This document shows, in pieces, positions 26,904 through 36,514 of a stretch of DNA of 64,000 nucleotides. Under the pieces are notes generated by a model, which did not search any database, was not told where the DNA came from, and saw only the letters and a list, made by a program, of their open reading frames with translations. A program made the position numbers and the translations under genes. Positions within the stretch are counted from its first letter, which is position 1. Every line of letters begins with the position of its first letter. Origin of the DNA: Enterococcus gilvus ATCC BAA-350 (GTDB lineage Bacteria > Bacillota > Bacilli > Lactobacillales > Enterococcaceae); contig NZ_ASWH01000001.1 of assembly GCF_000407545.1 (NCBI RefSeq), positions 1,813,501-1,877,500 on the forward strand, given 5' to 3'.

Positions 26904-28394
26904 TTACTGTTGTTCTTGGTATTTTTCTGCATACTGTTCGTAATCCTCTACGATCATGAAGTAGCCATCTGGATTCTTGCGGTATTGCAATTGCGGAATG
27001 ATCAGGAGCCCAATTACTACCACTGCGATTCCAACATATCCGAGAACCTTCATGATCACGGCGAACACCGGCCAAGCAGTTGCCCAGTCGAACATTCCAA
27101 TGTAGCCGCCGTATTTTGACATACCGATCCATGTGGCAAATAATGCCGACCCCCCCACTTGGATAATCCCTGATAAGAAGGGAAATAGACAAGCCGCTTT
27201 AAATCCGCCGCGGTTATTCGCAAAGACGGCAATGACCGCATTGTCAAAGAACAATGGAATAAATCCGGCAATGACGATCGTTGGTGATTTTAATAAGATC
27301 AATAACCCGATCATTAAGAATTGTCCTAAAGCACCAAACAGGAAGCCGATCGTTACAGCGTTTGGCGAACCAAACCCAAAGGTCGCAGCCACGTCGATCC
27401 CAGGCACCGCACCAGGTAAGATCGTATTGGATATCCCTTGGAAAGACTGTGTCAATTCGTCCACGAAGGTCCGCACGCCTAATTGTAAAATCGCTAGATA
27501 CACGGCGAAATTCAGCGAGGTTGTCATAATGTAAAATAAGAAACTTTGCCCTTCCTCCATAAACTTCGCCTGTACAAGGTAATCCTGACCTAATACTAAT
27601 AGAATGATTCCAAAGAAGAACAGCATCAGTAACGAAGTCGCCACCATGTTCTCATTGAATATCGATAAGAACCCTGGCAGTTCGATATCCTCAAGTTTTT
27701 TGTCCATTTTTTCAGACTTGTGTTTCTTTTCATCGCGTTTCTTCATCCACTCCGCTAATTTTGCGAAGATGAAAATTCCAAACATTTGCTGATGGGCAAC
27801 GGCAAAACCCGCGCCCTCGGTCAGCTCCTGCGTAATTCCTACAGTTAAATTGGAAGCGACTGCCCAATAACAGCCTAGGATCAATCCCATGAAAATCAAT
27901 ACCTGCACTCTGCCTAAATCAGGAAAGCAAAACAGGAGAATCCAAAAGGCTGTCGCCGACTGTTGAATCTGCACATTTCCTGTCGTAAAAACAGAACGCA
28001 GCTTCGTGTATTTCTGGAAACGAACCAGCAAAATATTCATGACAAAGGCGATCAATAGCAGAATCATGACATCGCCAAAGGTTCGACCAAAGGTTTCCAT
28101 CAATCCAGCATCCACCGCATTTTGTCCGAAATAGGGATCGGTTACCATCGCATTCAAGTTAAACCGTTCTTTTAATCCAACTAAGATTGGTCGGAAGTTG
28201 TTTACTAAGCCGCCTGAACCAACCGTCAAAATAAAGTACCCAACGGTCGCCTTCAGAAAACCCGCGACACATTCATACAATGGCCGTTTTAACAAAATGT
28301 ACCCCAGCAACACGATAAATCCAATCAGGTACGCCGGCTGTGTCAAAATGTTTGTCGCAAAATATGTCCAAATACTTAACAAAAAGTCACCCAT
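26904..28394 (-). CDS. ulaA: Ascorbate PTS permease IIC (UlaA)
   Basis: A 496-residue membrane permease with about 11 hydrophobic segments. It belongs to the SgaT/UlaA family (YILLKRPLYECVAGF, GSGGLVNNFRPI, PGAVPGIDVAATFGFGSPNA). It imports and phosphorylates L-ascorbate with UlaB and UlaC. A charged linker near residues 225-245 (KKRDEKKHKSEK) is a cytoplasmic loop. Confidence 0.95.
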   Translation of the reverse strand: MGDFLLSIWTYFATNILTQPAYLIGFIVLLGYILLKRPLYECVAGFLKATVGYFILTVGSGGLVNNFRPILVGLKERFNLNAMVTDPYFGQNAVDAGLMETFGRTFGDVMILLLIAFVMNILLVRFQKYTKLRSVFTTGNVQIQQSATAFWILLFCFPDLGRVQVLIFMGLILGCYWAVASNLTVGITQELTEGAGFAVAHQQMFGIFIFAKLAEWMKKRDEKKHKSEKMDKKLEDIELPGFLSIFNENMVATSLLMLFFFGIILLVLGQDYLVQAKFMEEGQSFLFYIMTTSLNFAVYLAILQLGVRTFVDELTQSFQGISNTILPGAVPGIDVAATFGFGSPNAVTIGFLFGALGQFLMIGLLILLKSPTIVIAGFIPLFFDNAVIAVFANNRGGFKAACLFPFLSGIIQVGGSALFATWIGMSKYGGYIGMFDWATAWPVFAVIMKVLGYVGIAVVVIGLLIIPQLQYRKNPDGYFMIVEDYEQYAEKYQEQQ

Positions 28395-28406
28395 TCCTTT
28401 TTCCTC

Positions 28407-28865
28407 CTATACGTTAAACTCTTTCATCACAGCTTTGTACTCCTCGATTGATTGTGTTTCTGCTAACCGTTCGATCAGCCCTTCCGTCATCAATAATTCA
28501 GACAAATTTTGAATGTTTTCCATATGCTCTTCTGGATTTTTGGCTGCTAAAGTGAAAAATAAGACCGCAGATTTTTCTTCGTCGGCACTTTCAAAGGACA
28601 CCGAATGCTTCATTTTCGTAAATGAGATCGCTGTTCCGAAGACGCCTTCGCTTTCTTCCGAGGAATGCGGCATAGCGACCTCTGGCACAATAACAATGTA
28701 CGGCCCATGTTCTTCGACACATCGAATGATTTCGTCTACGTACGTTTGATCGATGATTTTTTTATCCAATAATAATTGGCAGCTTTCCGCAATCGCTTCT
28801 CGCCAATCCGTGATCTCTTTGTCGGAATAGTTGATCAATCCGTTGTCATAAAAATAGTTAAGCAT
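28407..28865 (-). CDS. ulaC: Ascorbate PTS enzyme IIA (UlaC)
   Basis: A 152-residue PTS_EIIA type-2 (mannitol/fructose-like) domain. The phospho-histidine lies in PEVAMPHSSEES. It receives phosphate from HPr. It is placed between ulaG and ulaA, 12 nt before ulaA. Confidence 0.94.
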   Translation of the reverse strand: MLNYFYDNGLINYSDKEITDWREAIAESCQLLLDKKIIDQTYVDEIIRCVEEHGPYIVIVPEVAMPHSSEESEGVFGTAISFTKMKHSVSFESADEEKSAVLFFTLAAKNPEEHMENIQNLSELLMTEGLIERLAETQSIEEYKAVMKEFNV

Positions 28866-28882
28866 GAGAGTCTCCTTTCTTT

Positions 28883-29950
28883 TTATAAGAATGATGGGAA
28901 TGGGGTGTCATTTTCTACAGAAAAGGCATCTTCAAAGCCGCGATAGAAATTAAATTCAAGATCATCTTTATTTGTCGGATACGTAAACTTGCCTCCTACT
29001 TGCCAAATGTACGGTTTAAACGCGTACTTCAATCGATCCTTTTTAAATTTCCAAATTTCTGTTATTTCTTTTGGATCGGCCATGAAGTTCGCCCAGATAT
29101 CATAATGAACAGGAATAACTACCTTCGCATTTAAAGATTCCGCCATCCGCAGCATGTCGACCGACGTTACCTTATCCGTGATACCTCTTGGATTCTCCCC
29201 GTAGGCTCCCAAACAAACATCAATTTTATGCTCGTTCCCATGCTTCGCGAACATATTTGAATAGTGAGAATCTCCTGCATGATAAAGACTGCCTCCAGAG
29301 GTTTCAAACAAGTAGTTCACCGCAATTTCATCCATGTCTTGAGGCATCTTTCCTTTTAAAGTGACCTCTGGATCTTCACAAGTAACCAAAGCGGTCCGGT
29401 CAAAAGCTTCTAAGGCAACCACGTTGATATCTTTGATCTTGATTTCATCCCCTGGCTTAACGATCACCGTTTTCTCTTTTGGAATTCCCCATTTTAACCA
29501 CGTATTGACAACTTCCTTAGGCCCTACAAATTTAGCCTCTGGACAATTTTGATGCACCGCAGCAGCGGTATTGATGTCAAGGTGATCCGAGTGAATATGG
29601 GTCACTACCAACGCGTCCACATTTTTCACTTCAAATGGATCAATCACAAAGGGCTGTGTCCGTAAATTTGGTTGCATCTTCTGAACACCGCTCATGCGCA
29701 TCATCTGATGTCCCTTTTTCATCATGCCGTTTCCGTGACTTCTTTTTCCAGTGCCACACCACAGATCACATAGAATATTGGTTCCTTCATGACTCTTTAG
29801 CCAGATGCCTGTACAGCCTAACCACCACATTGCGAAGGTGCCTTCCTTCACTTTTTCTGCTTCAATCTCTTCATTTAAATAGGTACCCCACTCAGGAAAA
29901 GTATCTAATACCCAGCTTTCTTTCGTTACGTCATTGACTGTTTTGCCCAT
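28883..29950 (-). CDS. ulaG: L-ascorbate-6-phosphate lactonase UlaG
   Basis: Opens the lactone ring of L-ascorbate 6-phosphate. The 355-residue metallo-beta-lactamase fold has the metal motif [12 protein letters not shown], with [12 protein letters not shown] and VIPVHYDIW supplying further ligands. It is the first gene of the seven-gene ula operon, divergent from ulaR. GAGGAG precedes the ATG. Confidence 0.96.
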   Translation of the reverse strand: MGKTVNDVTKESWVLDTFPEWGTYLNEEIEAEKVKEGTFAMWWLGCTGIWLKSHEGTNILCDLWCGTGKRSHGNGMMKKGHQMMRMSGVQKMQPNLRTQPFVIDPFEVKNVDALVVTHIHSDHLDINTAAAVHQNCPEAKFVGPKEVVNTWLKWGIPKEKTVIVKPGDEIKIKDINVVALEAFDRTALVTCEDPEVTLKGKMPQDMDEIAVNYLFETSGGSLYHAGDSHYSNMFAKHGNEHKIDVCLGAYGENPRGITDKVTSVDMLRMAESLNAKVVIPVHYDIWANFMADPKEITEIWKFKKDRLKYAFKPYIWQVGGKFTYPTNKDDLEFNFYRGFEDAFSVENDTPFPSFL

Positions 29951-30030
29951 TATAATTGCTCCTCACATAAATTTGATATGACTTACAATTAAATCTTAAA
30001 GCGTATTCGACATTATGAAAACCCTTTTAT

Positions 30031-30102
30031 ATGACTTTCTACAGTTTATATGATTTTCTATCCATTTTTAATGATTTTCTTAGTATAATGTAAGCGGTTA
30101 AA
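30031..30102. promoter_or_regulatory. ula control region: three direct repeats, -10 box and near-cre site
   Basis: ATGA(C/T)TTTCT occurs at 30031, 30050 and 30071, spaced 19 and 21 nt, so on one DNA face; these are likely UlaR (DeoR-family) operators between ulaG and ulaR. TATAAT at 30084-30089 is a -10 candidate for ulaR. ATGTAAGCGGTTAAA (30088-30102) matches the CcpA cre consensus at 14 of 15 positions. Confidence 0.6.
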
Positions 30103-30172
30103 GAATTTTAAATGAACTTTTCGCTAAACACAATCATTTATTCAACGGAACATTCCTTTAGGAGGTCAAATA

Positions 30173-30937
30173 ATGAAGAACTCGCTCATCAATATCAATA
30201 AACGTCAAAAGAATATTTTGGAACTACTGCAATTGACCGAACAAATGACGACTGATGAATTGGCAAAAGCCTTAGACGTATCCATCAGTACAGTTCGAAG
30301 AGATTTAAATTTATTGGAAGAAAAAAATGAGATTATTCGAAACTATGGTTACTGTTCCTACAATTATGAGAACAAAACGGACTTTGATCAGTCTGGCCCA
30401 GAGCGGATCAAGCAGGCGATCGCCAGAGAAGCTAGTAAATATGTGAGTGATTACGACACTCTGTTTATCAACTCAAGCTCGACTGCACTAAAAACACTCG
30501 ATTTTATCCATTCGAATCATTTAACCGTCGTGACAAATAATGTAAAAGTTAATTACTCTCCCCATAAAGACAACTGCAACTACATATTGACAGGTGGGGA
30601 AATGCGTTTTCCAAAAGAAGCACTCGTTGGAGATATTGCTCTGCACACCATTTCTTCGATGAATGCGGATGTCTGTGTGATCGGCTGCAGCGGCGTCAGT
30701 TTAGAAAATGGCGTAACTACAAAGATCCTAAACGAATCTACCATCAATGAAATGATGATCAATAAAACCATCAAATGTAAAATTTTAGTTGCGGATCATC
30801 GAAAAATTGGATTGACCTCAAAATTTAAAATCGCTGATATCTCAGTTTTTGATTACTTGATTACGGACAAATTTTCTTCGCAAAATATAGTAAATGAAAT
30901 TAGGAATGCGGGCGTAAAGGTCATTCAAATTGATTAA
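30173..30937 (+). CDS. ulaR: DeoR-family regulator of ascorbate genes (UlaR)
   Basis: A 254-residue regulator. The N-terminal DeoR winged helix (KRQKNILELL through STVRRDLNLLEE, residues 8-50) precedes a sugar-phosphate-sensing domain with INSSSTALKTLDFI, NNVKVNYSPH, LTGGEMRF and GCSGVSLENGVTT. It is divergent from the ula operon, which it presumably represses until ascorbate 6-phosphate appears, as UlaR does in E. coli. AGGAGGT precedes the ATG. Confidence 0.9.
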   Translation: MKNSLININKRQKNILELLQLTEQMTTDELAKALDVSISTVRRDLNLLEEKNEIIRNYGYCSYNYENKTDFDQSGPERIKQAIAREASKYVSDYDTLFINSSSTALKTLDFIHSNHLTVVTNNVKVNYSPHKDNCNYILTGGEMRFPKEALVGDIALHTISSMNADVCVIGCSGVSLENGVTTKILNESTINEMMINKTIKCKILVADHRKIGLTSKFKIADISVFDYLITDKFSSQNIVNEIRNAGVKVIQID

Positions 30938-30941
30938 CAAA

Positions 30942-30980
30942 CAACCCTCGAACACGTAAGGACTGTGTTCGAGGGTTGCT
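30942..30980. terminator. Terminator between ulaR and the MFS gene
   Basis: CAACCCTCGAACAC pairs perfectly with GTGTTCGAGGGTTG around a 9-nt loop. It lies between convergent genes. T tracts are short on both sides. Confidence 0.75.
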
Positions 30981-30994
30981 TCATTCTATAAGAA

Positions 30995-32242
30995 TTATTT
31001 TGTTTCTAAAACGCCGCTCTTTCCTCTCGCCATTTTCATAGAGAAAATCCACGTCACCATTGTGATGACTGTCAGCGCAATCAAGAGCTGCCATCCTAGT
31101 TGATAAGAACCGGTCTGATCATAAATAGTGGCGATCATCAATGAGCCAAGTGTCAATCCGACTTGGGTAATACTGCTAATGATCCCATAGACTTCTGCGT
31201 AGTGTTCTCTTCCATAAATACGCGCAGTGATCAATGGAGGCGAGACTGTCCCGATCGGAGTCCCCAATCCAAAACAGAAAGCCATTAAATAAATCATCAC
31301 CAGTTGATGACCATTTAACAATAAAATAAATGCCAGCGTCATGAATCCACAACCGAAAATGGTACTTTTCACCGTACCAAAGCGATCATCGATCCAGCCT
31401 AAAATCAATTTACCAAAAATCCCTACCAACGAATACAAGGAAATGATGGAAGATTTCACCACGACTCCGTGCATTTCTTCTAAAGCAGGAGGAAATTGTC
31501 CTAAAGAACCGGAATTCAACAGCCCATTACAAAAAATTCCAATAACCAACATCAAAAAGATCGGTTGTTTGATTAACTGTTGGATGTTCAATGACGTCTT
31601 TTGTTCCGTTTTTTCTGTCGGACTAGCTAGGTTGCTTGCACCATAAGCCTTTAAGCCCATCTCGGCAGGACTTTTCTTCAAAACAAATAATGAAATTGGA
31701 AGCGTGATGATCAGCAAAAGGAACGCGATCATCCGGTAAGATGCCCGCCAGCCGAAGTTTGCTAATAAATAGCTTAGTACCGGGCTGAAAATAAATCCGC
31801 CCAGACCAATCCCCGCCATAGCGATACTCATCGCTAAGCCGCGCTTTTCTTCAAACCAGTTGGTGATGATCATACTGACTGGGATCAAGGTACTGCTCGT
31901 ATACGCAATTCCTAATACAATCGCCAGCAAGTACAATTGCCATGCCGCAGTAGCAAAAGAAAAACTGAAATACGCCGCAATGAAAAACAGTAAGGCGATC
32001 GTTTGTATTTTCTTCAAATTTCCTGTCGCTAATTTTTTCGCTACAAAAGGCGAAAAAATGATCCCCATTGATTGCGTGATCGTGTTGACCAGGGTAAATG
32101 CACTACGAGAAATCCCTAAATCGTCGGTCACTGATAATAAGTAGACATTGGCTAAAGACATAACCATCGGAACAATCGTCGCGGTGATACAAACACACCC
32201 AAAAACGACCTTCCATCCATAAAACAGCTTCTTTTCTTTCAT
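30995..32242 (-). CDS. MFS transporter
   Basis: A 415-residue 12-helix major facilitator. The N-terminal KKLFYGWKVVFGC, the motif-A-like LGWIDDRFGTVKS between helices 8 and 9, and the long N-half resemble the OFA/monocarboxylate-like group. The ATG at 32242 follows AGGAGAG and is separated from the M20 stop by a single nucleotide. The pairing suggests that it imports or exports the amidohydrolase's substrate or product. Substrate unknown. Confidence 0.85.
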   Translation of the reverse strand: MKEKKLFYGWKVVFGCVCITATIVPMVMSLANVYLLSVTDDLGISRSAFTLVNTITQSMGIIFSPFVAKKLATGNLKKIQTIALLFFIAAYFSFSFATAAWQLYLLAIVLGIAYTSSTLIPVSMIITNWFEEKRGLAMSIAMAGIGLGGFIFSPVLSYLLANFGWRASYRMIAFLLLIITLPISLFVLKKSPAEMGLKAYGASNLASPTEKTEQKTSLNIQQLIKQPIFLMLVIGIFCNGLLNSGSLGQFPPALEEMHGVVVKSSIISLYSLVGIFGKLILGWIDDRFGTVKSTIFGCGFMTLAFILLLNGHQLVMIYLMAFCFGLGTPIGTVSPPLITARIYGREHYAEVYGIISSITQVGLTLGSLMIATIYDQTGSYQLGWQLLIALTVITMVTWIFSMKMARGKSGVLETK

Positions 32243-32243
32243 A

Positions 32244-33437
32244 TTAGCTCTCCTGACCAAAATAATCTGACACGATCGTTCCCATCGACTTCGCAGCAAT
32301 CAGCATAGAGTCTTCATCAATATCAAATTTCGGATGGTGATGGGGATAAGAAACTTGTCCCTCTCCAGTCGCACCAATATAAAAGAAGCAGCTTGGCCGT
32401 TCTTGGCAGTAATAGGCAAAATCCTCTGATGGAGCGATCGGGCCGCTGTCAACAACTGCTTTTAATTCAGAAAATGAGTGCTCTTGTAAACTATTCGCAA
32501 CAAATTCAGTCAGTTTTTGATCATTCATTAAAACAGGATAATCATCTGCATAATCCAAATCAAAAGTCGCGCCATAAGCTTCGCAAACCCCTTTGACGAC
32601 ACTCTCGAAGGCCTCTTTGATAATAGGACGACTGGCTTCGTCCATCATGCGAATGTCCCCTTCCAAATAAACGGCATCCTTTAAGACATTGGCAGATCCC
32701 TTTCCATCAAAAGATCCCACTGTCAATGTCGTCATATCGAATGGGTTCACGCGACGACTTACGATGCTTTGCAAGTTTACGACAATTTGGCTGCCGACTA
32801 AAACCGCATCAATCCCGGCGTTAGGCATAGAGCCATGACTTCCTTTTCCTTGCACTTTCAATTTGAAGGTCGCACGCCCCGTTTGAGTAGGACCGGCATG
32901 ATAATAGACCGTGCCAAGATCAAAGCCTGACATCACATGACACCCAATCACATGATCTACCCCTTCAAGGCAGCCATCTTTGATCATTTGAATCGCTCCC
33001 CCTGGTGGTGTTTCTTCCGCAGGTTGATGCAGAATCGTTACTTTTCCTGTCAATTGATCCTTCAGCTCAATCAAGCTTTCTGCCAAAATCAACATGTAAG
33101 CAGTGTGAGCATCGTGACCACACGCGTGCATCACTCCAGGATTTTCAGATGAAAACGGGAGCCCCGTTTCCTCTTGGATCGGCAATGCGTCAAAATCCGC
33201 GCGCAAAGCAAGATTTTTCCCTGGTTTGCCGCTGTCGATCTCCACGACCACCCCGTAACCGCCAACATTCTTTTTCACTGTACATTCCAAGTCTTGATAA
33301 AAATCCGTGATGTATGCAGCCGTCTTCTGTTCCTTAAAAGATAACTCCGGGTGCGCATGTAAATAACGTCGGATCTCAATCATGCGCTCCTTTTTTGATT
33401 CAATTGCCCTTAACAAATTTTCTGCAAAATTCTTCAT
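32244..33437 (-). CDS. M20 family metallo-amidohydrolase (aminoacylase-like)
   Basis: A 397-residue M20D peptidase-family enzyme (hippurate hydrolase / N-acyl-amino-acid amidohydrolase type). The family pattern is clear: RRYLHAHPELSFKE, ALRADFDALPIQEETG, MHACGHDAHTAYML (metal Cys/His), ILHQPAEETPPGGA (catalytic Glu pair) and APSEDFAYYCQ. The ATG at 33437 has GGGGAGG 6-7 nt upstream. First of a two-gene operon with the MFS transporter. The natural acyl substrate is unknown. Confidence 0.9.
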   Translation of the reverse strand: MKNFAENLLRAIESKKERMIEIRRYLHAHPELSFKEQKTAAYITDFYQDLECTVKKNVGGYGVVVEIDSGKPGKNLALRADFDALPIQEETGLPFSSENPGVMHACGHDAHTAYMLILAESLIELKDQLTGKVTILHQPAEETPPGGAIQMIKDGCLEGVDHVIGCHVMSGFDLGTVYYHAGPTQTGRATFKLKVQGKGSHGSMPNAGIDAVLVGSQIVVNLQSIVSRRVNPFDMTTLTVGSFDGKGSANVLKDAVYLEGDIRMMDEASRPIIKEAFESVVKGVCEAYGATFDLDYADDYPVLMNDQKLTEFVANSLQEHSFSELKAVVDSGPIAPSEDFAYYCQERPSCFFYIGATGEGQVSYPHHHPKFDIDEDSMLIAAKSMGTIVSDYFGQES

Positions 33438-33648
33438 ATTTTCCTCCCCTAAAGAATAAAATGATTTGTTGAATAAATAATAGCACATTTCACCTCATCG
33501 CTACAGGGTTTCTAAAAAATAAAAAAACAGAATTATTAATTTTTATTTACAAAATAAATAGATAGGAATTTTTTAGAAATTTCTTCATTGCTAGATAAAA
33601 ATACAGCGAATTTTTATTAAATAGTCAAGACACCTTTTCATATAACAA

Positions 33649-33693
33649 AAAAATAGTTTTCCTGGTCTCCAGAAGGACCCAGGAAAACTATTT
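33649..33693 (-). terminator. Terminator of the KDG/Hxl operon
   Basis: On the minus strand AAATAGTTTTCCTGG pairs with CCAGGAAAACTATTT and is followed by T7. It is 12 nt past the KDPG aldolase stop. The rest of the 33438-33704 gap is AT-rich leader of the M20 operon, without other visible features. Confidence 0.85.
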
Positions 33694-33704
33694 TCAAGCG
33701 AGGA

Positions 33705-34343
33705 TTATTGTTCGTCCCATCTTTTCATATATTCCTCCGCAGTTTTTGTCACCAAGTTAAAATCACTGGCTGCTACACCTTTAAATAAATTGCCGCCCAC
33801 ACCCACAACGAGTGCTCCTGCTTGTTTCCACTCTGACAAATTATCCAAATTGATTCCGCCAGTCGGCATAATGGTTACTTGTGGCAACGGGGCCTTTGCT
33901 GATTGAATCATTTGTGGCGTGAAGCTAGTTGCTGGGAACAATTTGACGATCTCCGCTCCGCTTCTCATTGCCTGTCGCATCTCCGTAATTGTCATGCAGC
34001 CTGGCATGTAAGGGATTTGGTACAAATTACACAATTCCGCTGTCTCTTGATCGAAACAGGGGCTGACAATAAACTCCGCTCCAGCCAAGATCGCTAAGCG
34101 CGCTGTGACTGCCTCAAGAACCGTTCCAGCACCGATAATTACAGCAGCGTCTGCTTCATGATTCTTTTTCAGTTCTGCAATCACTTGATCTGCATGAGGA
34201 ACAGAAAATGTGACCTCGATTCCTTTGATCCCGCCTTTAATAACAGCTTCCGCCGCTTGAAGAGCCTGTTCCTCCGATGCTTCTCTAACCACTGCAACGA
34301 TTCCTGCTTTTTCTATCCGGTTTAATACATCCACCTTTTTCAT
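33705..34343 (-). CDS. eda: KDPG/KHG aldolase
   Basis: Cleaves 2-keto-3-deoxy-6-phosphogluconate to pyruvate and glyceraldehyde 3-phosphate. The 212-residue class I aldolase has the catalytic Glu in GIEVTFSVP, the Schiff-base lysine in AEIVKLFPATSF, and MPTGGINLDN. It is the last gene of the LacI-controlled operon and completes the route begun by the KdgK-like kinase. Confidence 0.93.
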   Translation of the reverse strand: MKKVDVLNRIEKAGIVAVVREASEEQALQAAEAVIKGGIKGIEVTFSVPHADQVIAELKKNHEADAAVIIGAGTVLEAVTARLAILAGAEFIVSPCFDQETAELCNLYQIPYMPGCMTITEMRQAMRSGAEIVKLFPATSFTPQMIQSAKAPLPQVTIMPTGGINLDNLSEWKQAGALVVGVGGNLFKGVAASDFNLVTKTAEEYMKRWDEQ

Positions 34344-34352
34344 TTGATCGAC

Positions 34353-34895
34353 CTACTCGACATTGACATGTTCATGAAGGGCATCTTCATTTGATGTTTG
34401 GTCCCGCTGCGCGAGTTTTAAGGTCAAGGCATCCAACGTAATGTGCACGGTCTGATCAAATAGGCTCGATAATAATTGGACGGAGCTGATTCCAGCACCC
34501 GTTTTTGTAGCACCCGGAACCACGATCACTTGATCTGCAAGCTTGGCTAATGGCGAATTCTTATCGCTAGTCAATGCAACAATATCCAGACCTAATTTCT
34601 TCGCTATTTCTGTATCTGCGACAATTCCCTTTGTCGTACCCGAGCCGGAGATCGCAACCCACGTGTCCCCTTTTTGAATAGAAGGAGTGATGGTTTCCCC
34701 CATTACGTAATCCGTATAGCCAATATGCATCAAACGCATCGCAAATCCCTTCGCTTGAAATCCGCTGCGACCAGCACCTATGACAAAGATTCGTTTGTCT
34801 TTTTGAAACAGCGGTAATGCTTCCTCCAATTCCGTTTCATCTACTAACGCCATTACTTGGTTGATTTCTTCCATAATCGTTTTGATTGTTTTCAT
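34353..34895 (-). CDS. hxlB: 6-phospho-3-hexuloisomerase (HxlB-like, SIS domain)
   Basis: Interconverts 3-hexulose 6-phosphate (arabino form) and fructose 6-phosphate in characterised relatives. The 180-residue SIS protein shows FVIGAGRSGFQAKGFAMRLMHIG, ISGSGTTKG and ATKTGAGISSVQLLSSLFDQ. It overlaps hxlA by 4 nt. A second SIS protein of the same type lies at 57296-57850. Confidence 0.87.
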   Translation of the reverse strand: MKTIKTIMEEINQVMALVDETELEEALPLFQKDKRIFVIGAGRSGFQAKGFAMRLMHIGYTDYVMGETITPSIQKGDTWVAISGSGTTKGIVADTEIAKKLGLDIVALTSDKNSPLAKLADQVIVVPGATKTGAGISSVQLLSSLFDQTVHITLDALTLKLAQRDQTSNEDALHEHVNVE

Positions 34896-35518
34896 TTGTG
34901 AACAGCTCCCATAAATTCATTTACTGCTTTGAGCGGATCTTCCGCTTTTGTTATTTTTGATCCTACGATAATGACTTCTATGATCCCCTGCTCAGCCAAA
35001 GCTTCAGCCTGTTTCAAGTCAATTCCGCCAGCGATCGCCAATCGCTTGATACTCGGATACTTTTGGCGAAAGGCTTCTACGCTTGCCGCCGCATCAAACT
35101 GATCTGTTCGGTCAACCGAATGATGCAATGCATAGATCGCTTCTGGAAAGTCTTTGATCTGTTCAATTTTCTCATCGGTCACTTCAAGTAAATCGATCAT
35201 CATTGTTTTGTTTTCTTTTTGAGTTACGTCATAACAGGCCTTTAAGGTATCTACAGATGCTGCCCCCATCACAGTGACGATCTCTCCACCATAACGAAAA
35301 GCCTGACGAAACTCATAAGCACCTTCATCAATAGTTTTGCTATCTACCAGTAGAAGCGATTCTGTTAAGACCGCACTCAATTTCTCAATCGCCAAATTCC
35401 CATAATCTTTGACGAGTGATGTTCCCATCTCTAAAATATCTGTCTTTCCATTTAATTGTTTCGCTAATGCAATTGCGTCATCTAGCGGAACACGGTCGAT
35501 TGCTGCTTGTAATTTCAT
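34892..35518 (-). CDS. hxlA: 3-hexulose-6-phosphate synthase-like protein (HxlA)
   Basis: A 208-residue OMP decarboxylase suprafamily member with the catalytic D-x-K-x-x-D as LVDSKTIDEG, LQAAIDRVPLDDA at the start and AGGIDLKQAE at the phosphate site. Known HPS enzymes condense ribulose 5-phosphate with formaldehyde or run in reverse. It lacks the ELYGDWT loop of the decarboxylase UlaD in the same window. In this sugar-acid operon the reaction may differ from formaldehyde fixation. Confidence 0.82.
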   Translation of the reverse strand: MKLQAAIDRVPLDDAIALAKQLNGKTDILEMGTSLVKDYGNLAIEKLSAVLTESLLLVDSKTIDEGAYEFRQAFRYGGEIVTVMGAASVDTLKACYDVTQKENKTMMIDLLEVTDEKIEQIKDFPEAIYALHHSVDRTDQFDAAASVEAFRQKYPSIKRLAIAGGIDLKQAEALAEQGIIEVIIVGSKITKAEDPLKAVNEFMGAVHK

Positions 35519-36477
35519 GCGTTCACTTCCTGTTGTTGTAAAAAAGCTTCCAGCTCTTGCTGTGTTGGGTAGCCATCGTTATCGCCGGGTGATTGGACTG
35601 CCATCGCTCCGATCGCGTTTGCTCGCACTACTGCTTCCTTCAACGTTTTTTCTTCTATTAAAGCAGTAATCAATCCGACAGCGAACCCATCTCCTGCACC
35701 GACTGTGTCTACTACCTTAGCAACCTTAAAACCTGGAACTGTGAATTGTGTGCCGTCTTTTTGCTTAACATAGGCGCCTTCCGTTCCTAATTTAACAATC
35801 ACAGTTTGTGTCGCTTCGCCATTGTTTAAATAAAAATCTGCAATGGCTTCTGGATCACGACTGCCCATCAGAATTTCACCTTCATTGATGCCAGGCAAAA
35901 CAATTTCCGCATGAGCAGCCAGTTCATTGATTGTTTCTACCATTTCCTCTGTACTTACCCACAGTTGAGGGCGTAAGTTAGGATCAAAAGTTGTACGGAT
36001 GTGATTTTTTTCCAATAAACGGATCAAATAACGGAAAGCTTCACGCGCTTCCTTCGAGATCGCCGGGAAAATCCCCGACAAGTGGGCCATCTTAACATCC
36101 GAAAAATCAATCGTATCTAATACGGATTGGTCGAAATGTGCCGCTGCTGAACCCTTGCGGAAATAGAAAATACTTGGATCGCCTTCGCTGACACGATCCT
36201 TCAATTGAAAAGCTGTCCAAAAATCAGCACTTTCTGAGATATAATCAGTACCGATCTCATTTTCGTGCAGACGGTCAATGATAAATTCACCAAAGGGATC
36301 TTTTCCCACTTGTGTAATGTATTCGCTGCTATGTCCTAATCGAGAAACCCCAACAGCCACATTAACCTCCGCTCCAGCTAAAAATTTTTGAAAATGACAC
36401 GCATCCTTCAAAGACTTGTCTACTTCCTCTGATCCAAACAAAGCAATCGGTTCACCAATCGTTAAAAATTCACTCAT
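35515..36477 (-). CDS. kdgK: 2-keto-3-deoxygluconate kinase-like PfkB kinase
   Basis: A 320-residue ribokinase/PfkB family kinase with the C-terminal signature DTVGAGDGFAVGL (catalytic Asp) and N-terminal GGAE-type substrate loop as LAGAEVNVAVGVSRLG. The adjacent KDPG aldolase supports 2-keto-3-deoxygluconate as substrate. I start at ATG 36477, 8 nt after AAGGAG; an earlier GTG is too close to it. The stop overlaps hxlA by 4 nt. Confidence 0.85.
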   Translation of the reverse strand: MSEFLTIGEPIALFGSEEVDKSLKDACHFQKFLAGAEVNVAVGVSRLGHSSEYITQVGKDPFGEFIIDRLHENEIGTDYISESADFWTAFQLKDRVSEGDPSIFYFRKGSAAAHFDQSVLDTIDFSDVKMAHLSGIFPAISKEAREAFRYLIRLLEKNHIRTTFDPNLRPQLWVSTEEMVETINELAAHAEIVLPGINEGEILMGSRDPEAIADFYLNNGEATQTVIVKLGTEGAYVKQKDGTQFTVPGFKVAKVVDTVGAGDGFAVGLITALIEEKTLKEAVVRANAIGAMAVQSPGDNDGYPTQQELEAFLQQQEVNA

Positions 36478-36514
36478 GTTCACTACTCCTTTTTCAATTT
36501 AATGTATTTTTTCG

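Noticed and set aside
34892..35518. Reading the HxlA/HxlB pair as a formaldehyde-fixation (RuMP) module
   Set aside because: The pair is embedded in a sugar-acid operon with kinase and KDPG aldolase, without formaldehyde genes. The family names describe fold, not proven reaction, so I kept them as -like.
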